A DNA stretch of 11,289 nt from Thermoleophilia bacterium. GTDB lineage: Bacteria; Actinomycetota; Thermoleophilia; Gaiellales; F1-60-MAGs149. Under the pieces are notes generated by a model. The model had not been told where the DNA came from, searched no databases, and worked only from the letters and a program-made list of their open reading frames with translations. Positions within the stretch are counted from its first letter, which is position 1. Each line of letters starts with the position of its first letter. Below are positions 4,300-10,814 of the stretch, piece after piece. The stretch lies in NCBI GenBank assembly GCA_016462095.1, contig JAEMTW010000014.1, positions 7,270 to 18,558 on the forward strand. The letters run 5' to 3'. The translations under genes and the position numbers were made by a program.

Positions 4300-5852
4300 C
4301 CGTCCGCATCTACGTCCCTCGCGACGCCGCCGCGATTGCGCTCGGCGCACACGAAGTTGCGGCTGCCGTCGCCAACGAGATTGTCTTGCGCGGCCTCGAC
4401 GCCAGCGTGGTGCGCAACGGCTCGCGTGGCATGCACTGGATTGAGCCGCTCGTCGAGGTCGATACGCCCGCTGGCCGCATTGCCTACGGCCCCGTTGCGG
4501 TCGCCGACGTCGCCTCGCTGTTTGATGCTGACTTCCTCAATGGCGGCTCGCACACACTCGCACTCGGTGCCACTGAGGAGATTCCGTTCTTTGCCCGCCA
4601 GACGCGCCTCACCTTCGCGCGCTGCGGCATTACCGACCCCGTCTCGCTTGCCGATTACGAGGCCCACGGCGGTCTCGTTGGCTTGAAGGCCGCGATCGTG
4701 ATGACCCCTTCCGACGTCGTCACGACCGTCACCGACTCGGGCCTTCGTGGCCGTGGTGGCGCAGGTTTTCCGACCGGCATCAAGTGGCGCACCGTGCTCG
4801 ACACGGCGGGCGAGCAGAAGTACATCGTCTGCAACGCCGATGAGGGCGACTCTGGCACGTTCGCCGACCGCATGATCATGGAGGGCGATCCGTTCGTCCT
4901 GATCGAGGGTATGGCAATCGCTGGTCTCGCGACCGAGGCGACCAAGGGCTACATCTACATTCGTTCCGAGTATCCGCACGCGATCGCGACGATAGAGGAG
5001 GCGATCGCCACGGCGCGCGCCGCCACCGTGCTCGGCGCCGACGTGCTGGGCTCGGGCAAGGCCTTTGAGATCGAGGTACGTGTTGGTGCCGGTTCCTACG
5101 TCTGTGGCGAGGAGACCTCGCTGCTCAACAGCATTGAGGGCAAGCGTGGCGTGGTTCGTTCGAAGCCGCCGCTGCCTGCACACAAGGGCCTCTTTGGCAT
5201 GCCGACGGTGATCAACAACGTCATCTCGCTCGCGTCGGTGCCCGTCATCCTCGCTGAGGGCCCAGCCCAGTATCAGGAGTACGGCGTTGGTCGCTCGCGC
5301 GGCACGATTCCGATCCAGCTGGCCGGCAACATCAAGCATGGCGGCCTGTTCGAGGCTCCCTTCGGGATGACGCTTGGCGAGCTCGTCACCGAGATTGGCG
5401 GCGGCACGCATAGCGGCCGCCCGATCAAGGCTGTCCAGGTCGGCGGCCCACTCGGCGCGTACTTCCCGCAGTCGCTGTTCGACACGCCGTTCGACTACGA
5501 GGCCTTCGCCGCCAAGGAAGGCCTGATTGGCCACGCCGGCGTAACCGTCTTCGACGACACGGCCGACATGCTCAAGCAGGCGCGCTTCGCGATGGAGTTC
5601 TGCGCGATCGAAAGCTGCGGCAAGTGCACGCCGTGCCGCATTGGCTCGACGCGTGGTGTCGAGACGTTCGACGAGATCGCCGCTGGTGCCGACATCGACG
5701 AGCAGATCACCCTGATCACCGACCTCTGCGAGACGATGAAGTTCGGCTCGCTCTGTGCGCTCGGTGGCTTTACGCCGTATCCCGTCATGAGTGTGATTAC
5801 CCATTTCCGCACTGATCTCAAGCCCACCGCTGCTGCGCAGAAGGCCGAGTAG
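4296..5852 (+). CDS. fdsB: NAD+-dependent formate dehydrogenase beta subunit (NuoF-like, FMN/NAD diaphorase)
   Basis: 518 residues. The N-terminal ~130 residues (MTVRIYVPRDAAAIALGAHE...) are the FdsB-type thioredoxin-like extension, here without a cysteine set for a cluster. The NuoF core follows: Gly-rich RGRGGAGFPTG (151-161) for FMN/NAD, CNADEGDSGTFADR (179-192) for FMN, GAGSYVCGEETSLLNSIEGK (264-283) and PTVINNV. The C-terminal helical domain binds [4Fe-4S] through C441-G-K-C444-T-P-C447 and Cys487 (FGSLCALGG). It receives electrons from formate oxidation in FdsA and reduces NAD+ in the cytoplasm. It overlaps fdsG by 4 bp; its stop overlaps the fdsA Shine-Dalgarno. No key residue is missing. 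Confidence 0.95.
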   Translation: MTVRIYVPRDAAAIALGAHEVAAAVANEIVLRGLDASVVRNGSRGMHWIEPLVEVDTPAGRIAYGPVAVADVASLFDADFLNGGSHTLALGATEEIPFFARQTRLTFARCGITDPVSLADYEAHGGLVGLKAAIVMTPSDVVTTVTDSGLRGRGGAGFPTGIKWRTVLDTAGEQKYIVCNADEGDSGTFADRMIMEGDPFVLIEGMAIAGLATEATKGYIYIRSEYPHAIATIEEAIATARAATVLGADVLGSGKAFEIEVRVGAGSYVCGEETSLLNSIEGKRGVVRSKPPLPAHKGLFGMPTVINNVISLASVPVILAEGPAQYQEYGVGRSRGTIPIQLAGNIKHGGLFEAPFGMTLGELVTEIGGGTHSGRPIKAVQVGGPLGAYFPQSLFDTPFDYEAFAAKEGLIGHAGVTVFDDTADMLKQARFAMEFCAIESCGKCTPCRIGSTRGVETFDEIAAGADIDEQITLITDLCETMKFGSLCALGGFTPYPVMSVITHFRTDLKPTAAAQKAE

Positions 5853-5861
5853 GAGAACCCG

Positions 5862-8756
5862 ATGAAGAACCCCATGAGTCTGATTCGCGAGATCGATTAC
5901 GGCACACCAGCCTCCACCTCGGAGACGCTGGTCACGCTCAACGTCGACGGCTTTGAGGTGACGGTGCCCGAGGGCACGTCGATCATGCGCGCCTCGATGG
6001 AGGCTGGCATTGAGATTCCGAAGCTGTGCGCCACCGACATGGTCGAGGCGTTTGGCTCGTGTCGTCTCTGCCTCGTCGAGATTGACGGCCGCAACGGCAC
6101 GCCGTCCTCGTGCACGACGCCTGTGACGCCCGGCATGGTGGTGCACACGCAGACGGAGAAGCTGAAGAAGATTCGTCGTGGCGTGATGGAGCTGTACATC
6201 TCCGACCATCCGCTCGACTGCCTGACGTGCGCCGCCAACGGTGACTGCGAGCTGCAGACGCAGGCCGGCGTCGTCGGTCTACGCAGCGTCCGCTACAACG
6301 TCGACGCCAACCACTTCACCCCCAAGGTGCGTGGCGAGTCGAACTTCCGCTACATGGAGAAGGACGAGTCGAATCCGTACTTCACCTACGACCCGTCGAA
6401 GTGCATCGCCTGCTCGCGTTGCGTCCGCGCCTGCGAAGAGGTGCAGGGCACGTTTGCCTTGACGATCGAGGGTCGCGGCTTCGAGAGCCGCGTCTCGGCC
6501 GGTGCACACGAGTCGTTTATCGATTCTGATTGCGTCTCGTGCGGTGCCTGCGTCCAGGCCTGCCCGACCGCGACGCTGATGGAGAAGTCGGTCGTCGAGA
6601 TCGGCATCCCCGAGCATTCCGTCGTCACAACCTGCGCCTACTGTGGCGTCGGCTGCTCCTTCAAGGCCGAGATGCGCGGCGACGAGCTGATCCGCATGGT
6701 TCCGTTCAAGGACGGCAAAGCCAACCGTGGCCACTCCTGCGTCAAGGGTCGCTTCGCCTATGGCTACGCCAGCCATCCCGATCGCATCACGAAGCCGATG
6801 GTCCGCGATTCGATCGATCAGCCATGGCGCGAAGTCTCGTGGGACGACGCGTACGCCTTCGTCGCCGACCGCTTCGCCTCGATCCAGAAGACGCACGGCA
6901 TCGACTCGATCGGTGGCATCACGTCGAGCCGCTGCACGAACGAGGAGACCTACCTCGTCCAGAAGCTGGTCCGCCAGGGCTTTGGCAACAACAACGTCGA
7001 TACCTGCGCCCGCGTCTGCCACTCCCCCACGGGCTACGGCCTCGGCCAGGCCTACGGCACGTCGGCCGGCACCCAGGACTTCGACTCGGTCGAGCACACC
7101 GACGTGATCGTGCTGATTGGTGCCAACCCGACAGAGGCCCATCCGGTCTTCAGTTCGCGGATGAAGAAGCGCCTGCGCGCTGGCGCCAAGCTGATCATTC
7201 TCGACCCGCGCCAGATCGCGCTCGTGCGCACGCCACACATCGAGGCGCAGTTCCACCTGCCACTGCAGCCAGGCACGAACGTCGCAGTCATCACAGCGAT
7301 GGCGCATGTGATCGTCACCGAGGCCCTCTACGACGAGCAGTTCATTCGCGAGCGCTGCGACTGGGACGAGTTCGAGGAGTACATGGAGTTCGTCACGGAC
7401 CTGCGCCACAGCCCCGAAGTTGTTGAGGGTCTGTCGGGTGTTCCGTCCGAGACGATCCGCGGTGCGGCCCGGCTCTACGCCACGGGCGGCAACGGCGCGA
7501 TCTACTACGGCCTCGGCGTCACCGAGCACAGCCAGGGCTCGACGACCGTGATGGCAATTGCGAACCTCGCGATGCTGACGGGCAACATCGGTCGCCCCGG
7601 CGTCGGTGTCAATCCGCTGCGCGGCCAGAACAACGTGCAGGGCGCCTGCGACATGGGTTCCTTCCCGCACGAGTTGCCTGGCTACCGCCATATCTCGGGC
7701 GAAGACGTCCGCAACATCTTCGAAGAGGAATGGGGCGTCACGCTCGTGAAGGAGCCCGGCCTCCGCATTCCGAACATGCTCGATGCCGCTGTCGAGGGCA
7801 CCTTTAAGGGCATCTACATCGAAGGCGAGGACATTCTCCAGTCCGATCCTGATACGCACCATGTCGCCGCCGGTCTGGCCGCGATGGAGTGCGTTGTCGT
7901 CCACGACCTGTTCCTCAACGAGACGGCCAACTATGCGCACGTCTTCTTGCCAGGCTCGACCTTCCTCGAGAAGGACGGCACGTTTACGAACGCCGAGCGT
8001 CGCATCAACCGCGTCCGTAAGGTGATGGCCCCCAAGAACGGCTTTGCCGATTGGGAAGTCACGATGGGCATCGCCAACGCGATGGGCCTCAACTGGACCT
8101 ATACGCATCCGTCCGAGATCATGGACGAGGTTGCGCGCACCACGCCAAGCTTTGCCGGCGTCTCGTACGACCATCTCGACGAGGTCGGCTCGGTCCAGTG
8201 GCCCTGCAACGAGAAGGCGCCGCTGGGCACGCCGATCATGCACATCGAGGGCTTCGTGCGCGGCAAGGGTAGGTTTATCAACACCGAGTACGTGGCGACC
8301 GACGAGCGCTCGGGCCCACGCTTCCCGCTCCTCCTCACCACGGGCCGCATCCTTTCGCAGTACAACGTCGGTGCACAGACGCGCCGCACGGCGAATGTCA
8401 TTTGGCACGAGGAAGACGTCCTCGAGATTCATCCGCACGACGCCGAGCAGCGTGGCATCAACCACGGCGACCTCGTCAGCCTCGCCTCGCGTGCCGGCGA
8501 GACCTCGCTCCGCGCAGATGTCACCGAGCGCGTCGCTCCGGGCGTTGTCTACACGACGTTCCACCATCCCGACACTCAGGTCAACGTGATCACGACCGAC
8601 TTCTCGGACTGGGCCACAAACTGCCCCGAGTACAAGGTCACGGCCGTGCAGGTTGCCTTGGCGACGGGTCGCTCGAACTGGCAAGAGGAGTACAACCAGC
8701 AGGCCGAGCAGTCCCGTCGCATCGAGCATGACGGCGAGCTGATTCATGGCGACTGA
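5862..8756 (+). CDS. fdsA: NAD+-dependent formate dehydrogenase alpha (catalytic) subunit, Mo/W-bisMGD
   Basis: 964 residues; AGGAG (5851-5855) lies 6 nt before ATG. Domains: NuoG-like [2Fe-2S] (Cys56, 67, 70, 84); His-ligated [4Fe-4S] (His116, Cys120, 123, 129); two ferredoxin clusters (Cys181, 184, 187, 191 and Cys224, 227, 230, 234); then the molybdopterin oxidoreductase domain with its own cluster (Cys258, 261, 265, 293) and Lys295 beside it. The metal ligand is Cys386 in TCARVCHSPT, with His387 next to it, and Arg587 in NPLRGQNNVQGACDMG; as I recall, these carry the same numbers in Rhodobacter capsulatus FdsA. The codon is TGC, so it is a cysteine enzyme, not selenocysteine. The C-terminal dinucleotide-binding domain is complete. 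It oxidises formate to CO2 (reversibly in this family). Mo versus W cannot be told from sequence. Confidence 0.96.
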   Translation: MKNPMSLIREIDYGTPASTSETLVTLNVDGFEVTVPEGTSIMRASMEAGIEIPKLCATDMVEAFGSCRLCLVEIDGRNGTPSSCTTPVTPGMVVHTQTEKLKKIRRGVMELYISDHPLDCLTCAANGDCELQTQAGVVGLRSVRYNVDANHFTPKVRGESNFRYMEKDESNPYFTYDPSKCIACSRCVRACEEVQGTFALTIEGRGFESRVSAGAHESFIDSDCVSCGACVQACPTATLMEKSVVEIGIPEHSVVTTCAYCGVGCSFKAEMRGDELIRMVPFKDGKANRGHSCVKGRFAYGYASHPDRITKPMVRDSIDQPWREVSWDDAYAFVADRFASIQKTHGIDSIGGITSSRCTNEETYLVQKLVRQGFGNNNVDTCARVCHSPTGYGLGQAYGTSAGTQDFDSVEHTDVIVLIGANPTEAHPVFSSRMKKRLRAGAKLIILDPRQIALVRTPHIEAQFHLPLQPGTNVAVITAMAHVIVTEALYDEQFIRERCDWDEFEEYMEFVTDLRHSPEVVEGLSGVPSETIRGAARLYATGGNGAIYYGLGVTEHSQGSTTVMAIANLAMLTGNIGRPGVGVNPLRGQNNVQGACDMGSFPHELPGYRHISGEDVRNIFEEEWGVTLVKEPGLRIPNMLDAAVEGTFKGIYIEGEDILQSDPDTHHVAAGLAAMECVVVHDLFLNETANYAHVFLPGSTFLEKDGTFTNAERRINRVRKVMAPKNGFADWEVTMGIANAMGLNWTYTHPSEIMDEVARTTPSFAGVSYDHLDEVGSVQWPCNEKAPLGTPIMHIEGFVRGKGRFINTEYVATDERSGPRFPLLLTTGRILSQYNVGAQTRRTANVIWHEEDVLEIHPHDAEQRGINHGDLVSLASRAGETSLRADVTERVAPGVVYTTFHHPDTQVNVITTDFSDWATNCPEYKVTAVQVALATGRSNWQEEYNQQAEQSRRIEHDGELIHGD

Positions 8757-8976
8757 GGCCAAGATGATCCGCGAGGCGAACCAGATCGCCACGTTCTTCC
8801 ACTCGAAGCATCACGACGAGGGTGTGGCTGGCATCGCCGAGCACCTCAACAAGTTTTGGGCTCCTCGCCAACGTCGCCAGTTCTTCGACATGATCGACGC
8901 GGGCGGCGAGGGCTTCGACGAACTCGTGATCGAGGCGTCGGCGACGGTCTGGCGCCCCGAGCCCGTCGCGTCGTAG
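8746..8976 (+). CDS. fdsD: NAD+-dependent formate dehydrogenase delta subunit
   Basis: 76 residues starting inside fdsA (11-bp overlap), so translation is probably coupled; only a weak GGCGAG precedes it, and an in-frame ATG at 8764 is an alternative start. The family pattern is clear: KMIREANQIATFF near the start, GIAEHLNKFWAPRQRRQFFDMI in the middle, then a short helix to the C-terminus. FdsD is a small helical protein that binds FdsA and, in Rhodobacter capsulatus, is needed with FdsC for active enzyme; it has no redox cofactor, in line with the absence of cysteines here. It ends the operon; the next gene starts 47 bp later with its own promoter-like box. Confidence 0.9.
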   Translation: MATEAKMIREANQIATFFHSKHHDEGVAGIAEHLNKFWAPRQRRQFFDMIDAGGEGFDELVIEASATVWRPEPVAS

Positions 8977-8983
8977 ATCAGCA

Positions 8984-9010
8984 CCGCCTCCCCGGCGCTA
9001 TTGCAGGCGG
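8984..9010 (+). terminator. Weak hairpin after fdsD
   Basis: CCGCCT (8984-8989) pairs with AGGCGG (9005-9010) around a 15-nt loop. The stem is only 6 bp and no U-run follows, so it is at best a weak or factor-dependent terminator between the fds operon and the methyltransferase gene. Confidence 0.22.
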
Positions 9011-9011
9011 C

Positions 9012-9023
9012 TAGACTTCGCTG
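9012..9023 (+). promoter_or_regulatory. -10 box placed for a leaderless methyltransferase mRNA
   Basis: TAGACT (9012-9017) fits TANNNT and is followed by exactly 6 nt (TCGCTG) before ATG 9024, so transcription would start at or near the start codon. There is no Shine-Dalgarno within normal range; GGCGG at 9006-9010 is 13 nt away. No clear -35 is present. The same -10 to ATG distance occurs before the Rieske gene. Confidence 0.5.
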
Positions 9024-9644
9024 ATGCCCACATCTGATCGATTTCAGCACTGGGACAGCGTCTATCGCACGCGCGAGTCGGCTGCCGTCAGCTGGTTTCA
9101 GGCCGAGCCCGCCGTGACGCTCGCGCTCGTCGAGCTGCTCGAAATTCCTCATGATGCCGCGATTATTGATGTTGGCGGCGGTGCCTCACGACTGGTCGAT
9201 CACCTACTCGCGGCCGACTACACCGACCTCACCGTCCTCGACCTCTCGCCGGCTGCGCTCGCGGTGAGCCAGATTCGCCTTGGCGACGCTGCGGGCGTCG
9301 AGTGGATTGCCGAGGATCTACTAACCTGGCAGCCAGCCCACCGCTACGACCTCTGGCACGACCGTGCCGTCCTCCATTTCTTGTCTGGCGAGGCCGTCGC
9401 AACCTATCGAGAATTGCTGGAGCGGAGCGTGGCACCCGGTGGCTGCGTGATCCTCGGGACCTTTGCGCCCGACGGGCCCGAGCAGTGCTCTGGCCTACCC
9501 GTCACGCGCTACAGCGCGGCCGATTTGGTGCACTTTCTGGCCCCCACGTTCGCGGTTATCGAAGAACGCCACGAGCTCCACACCACGCCGAGCGGATCGA
9601 TGCAGGCTTTCACGTGGGTTGCTGCTAGCCGGGTCTCCCGGTAG
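9024..9644 (+). CDS. Class I SAM-dependent methyltransferase
   Basis: 206 residues, a single Rossmann-like methyltransferase domain. SAM-binding motif I is AIIDVGGGAS (residues 46-55), the acidic ribose-binding residue is Asp73 in LTVLDLS, the adenine-side acidic residue is Asp98 (AEDLL), and the fourth strand region is YDLWHDRAVLHFL (108-120). It belongs to a widespread bacterial group with the conserved start WDSVYRTR...VSWFQ, then DLWHDRA, later TFAPDGPEQCSGLPVTRY and the ending TPSGSMQAFTW. The substrate is not known to me for this group, and no catalytic residue settles it. There is no signal or membrane segment. It is 47 bp after fdsD but looks independently transcribed, and is convergent with the Rieske gene (7 bp gap). 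It may have nothing to do with formate. Confidence 0.85.
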   Translation: MPTSDRFQHWDSVYRTRESAAVSWFQAEPAVTLALVELLEIPHDAAIIDVGGGASRLVDHLLAADYTDLTVLDLSPAALAVSQIRLGDAAGVEWIAEDLLTWQPAHRYDLWHDRAVLHFLSGEAVATYRELLERSVAPGGCVILGTFAPDGPEQCSGLPVTRYSAADLVHFLAPTFAVIEERHELHTTPSGSMQAFTWVAASRVSR

Positions 9645-9645
9645 C
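9624..9645. terminator. Bulged hairpin between convergent genes
   Basis: GCTA-(G)-CCGGG, loop TCT, CCCGG-TAGC: nine base pairs with one bulged G and a 3-nt loop, spanning the methyltransferase stop codon and lying just before the Rieske stop. Its position between convergent genes suits a shared bidirectional terminator. No U-tract follows on either strand. Confidence 0.5.
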
Positions 9646-9651
9646 GCACCC

Positions 9652-10773
9652 CTACATCGAGGACAGCGTCGAACCGGATTCGGCAACGAGCGCGCGGTAG
9701 CGCTCGTTGAACTGGTGCAGCGGGTCGTCCTTCTCGGGATAGACGCCCTGGACGAAGGCGCGCGAGACGATGCCCTGTTGGGCGCGCTCGGCGACGTCGG
9801 CATCTTGTGCGATCACGATCTCCATAAACTCGACGAGGCCGTCGATGCCGTCCGACAGCGCGACGTCGGTGCACACGTCGGGCGGCAGCAGGTAGTCCGT
9901 GACGATCAGGGTGCTGTCGGCCCCGCGTGGATAGAGCGTGGTGATATTCGCATACGAGCCAAAGATGTCGACCATCGAGTTCGGAAACAGATACGCGCCG
10001 TAGACGGAGCGTCCCTCCTCCTCCGTCAGACCCGGCAGTGGCGGCACCGTGCTCGTGCCCGTCAACGTCAATGCCGTTGCGTCTTCCTTGAGGCCCACGC
10101 CGTAGTCGGCACGCGCGCCATCAGAGATGCGACCCGAGCGGTACGTCGGCACCATGTCGACGAGCTCGGGGTGCACGGTTGGGCAGTGCAAGCACTCGCG
10201 GTAGTTCTCGACGACGATCTTCCAGTTGGCTGCGACCTCGCGCGTCGTCGTGCGCGCAATGCGTAGCGCGCCGAGGTTGAAGCGCTCCATCGTGAGTGGC
10301 TCGTCGTCGTGCGACGCAAGGTAGTCGTCGAACGAGCCGGCTTGGCCACCAAGATCAACAAAGAGCGTGCCTTGCCACTCAGCGACCGGCATGTCGAGCA
10401 GACCGTAGGCGGAACGATCAATCTCGTCGGGCCTCACGTTCGGCGTGCCGATCAGCTCGCCGTCGAGCGCGTAGGCCCACGAGTGATACGGGCATTTGAT
10501 TGCGCGCTTCAGTGTGCCGGTGCCAGCGTTGCAGAGCAAAGAACCGCGGTGGCGGCAGACATTGTGGAAGGCCCGCAACGTGCCGTCGTGGTCGCGCACG
10601 ATGACGATGTTTTGGCCCGCGACATCCGTCGCCCAGTAGGCGCCAGGCTCGGCGACATATTCGGCGCGCCCGACGCAGGCCCAGCTGCGACGAAAGACGC
10701 TGTCGATTTCGCTCTCGTAGGCGGCTGGCGATCGGTACAAGTCGGCGGGAAGGGCAACGTGACGACTGTCCAT
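9652..10773 (-). CDS. Rieske non-haem iron oxygenase alpha subunit (glycine betaine/carnitine monooxygenase-like)
   Basis: 373 residues from the ATG at 10773. The Rieske [2Fe-2S] motif is Cys73-R-His75 and Cys94-PY-His97. The catalytic domain has NWKIVVENYRECLHCPTVHP (183-202), giving iron ligands His196 and His201, with Asp324 (QDADVAERAQQG) as the likely third ligand, so both metal sites look intact. EN-Y-x-E-C-x-H-C-P-x-x-H and WQGTLFVDLG resemble GbcA, CntA/YeaW and choline monooxygenase, which hydroxylate quaternary amines, rather than arene dioxygenases; the substrate is inferred only at class level. A reductase partner would be needed and is not in the window. An in-frame ATG upstream exists only by reading through the promoter, so 10773 is preferred. 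Downstream of the partial ORF on the same strand, but with its own promoter and operator. Confidence 0.9.
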   Translation of the reverse strand: MDSRHVALPADLYRSPAAYESEIDSVFRRSWACVGRAEYVAEPGAYWATDVAGQNIVIVRDHDGTLRAFHNVCRHRGSLLCNAGTGTLKRAIKCPYHSWAYALDGELIGTPNVRPDEIDRSAYGLLDMPVAEWQGTLFVDLGGQAGSFDDYLASHDDEPLTMERFNLGALRIARTTTREVAANWKIVVENYRECLHCPTVHPELVDMVPTYRSGRISDGARADYGVGLKEDATALTLTGTSTVPPLPGLTEEEGRSVYGAYLFPNSMVDIFGSYANITTLYPRGADSTLIVTDYLLPPDVCTDVALSDGIDGLVEFMEIVIAQDADVAERAQQGIVSRAFVQGVYPEKDDPLHQFNERYRALVAESGSTLSSM

Positions 10774-10779
10774 ACCGGC

Positions 10780-10809
10780 ACTATAGAGCATTACTGACTG
10801 GTCAGTCAG
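10780..10809 (-). promoter_or_regulatory. Promoter of the Rieske gene
   Basis: On the minus strand, TATAGT (10785-10780) is a 5-of-6 match to the -10 consensus and lies exactly 6 nt (GCCGGT) before ATG 10773, so the mRNA would be leaderless or nearly so; there is no Shine-Dalgarno. CTGACT (10809-10804), 18 bp upstream, is a plausible -35 (4 of 6). Confidence 0.6.
10793..10806. promoter_or_regulatory. TetR-type operator in the Rieske promoter
   Basis: ACTGAC-TG-GTCAGT: two perfect 6-bp half-sites around a 2-bp centre, overlapping the spacer and -35 of the Rieske promoter. ACTGAC/GTCAGT palindromes are common targets of TetR/AcrR-family repressors. Binding here would block RNA polymerase. No tetR gene is in the window, so the regulator is unknown. 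Confidence 0.6.
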
Positions 10810-10814
10810 CAGCC

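Noticed and set aside
3322..4350. 342-codon minus-strand frame spanning the frhB-fdsG intergenic region, a possible divergent regulator
   Set aside because: No helix-turn-helix or LysR pattern in the translation; it overlaps conserved coding DNA at both ends and reads straight through the palindrome.
3826..5852. Complex I (nuoEF) or bidirectional hydrogenase (hoxEF) genes
   Set aside because: NuoE/NuoF-like subunits are followed by an FdsA with Cys386-His387 and an FdsD, without any other nuo or hox genes; the FdsB-type N-terminal extension also fits fds.
4143..6209. 688-codon open frame on the minus strand across fdsG, fdsB and fdsA
   Set aside because: Antisense shadow of high-GC coding sequence; the plus strand has complete, motif-verified genes over all of it, and the predicted minus product is His/Arg/Ala-rich with no motif.
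7017..7022. Selenocysteine at the FdsA active site
   Set aside because: The codon for residue 386 is TGC, not TGA, and it is followed by His387 as in the cysteine-type NAD+-linked enzymes; no SECIS needed.
6279..8792. 837-codon open frame on the minus strand within fdsA
   Set aside because: Same cause: strong C-ending codon bias of fdsA removes antisense stops. No domain or Shine-Dalgarno; it lies entirely opposite conserved FdsA motifs.
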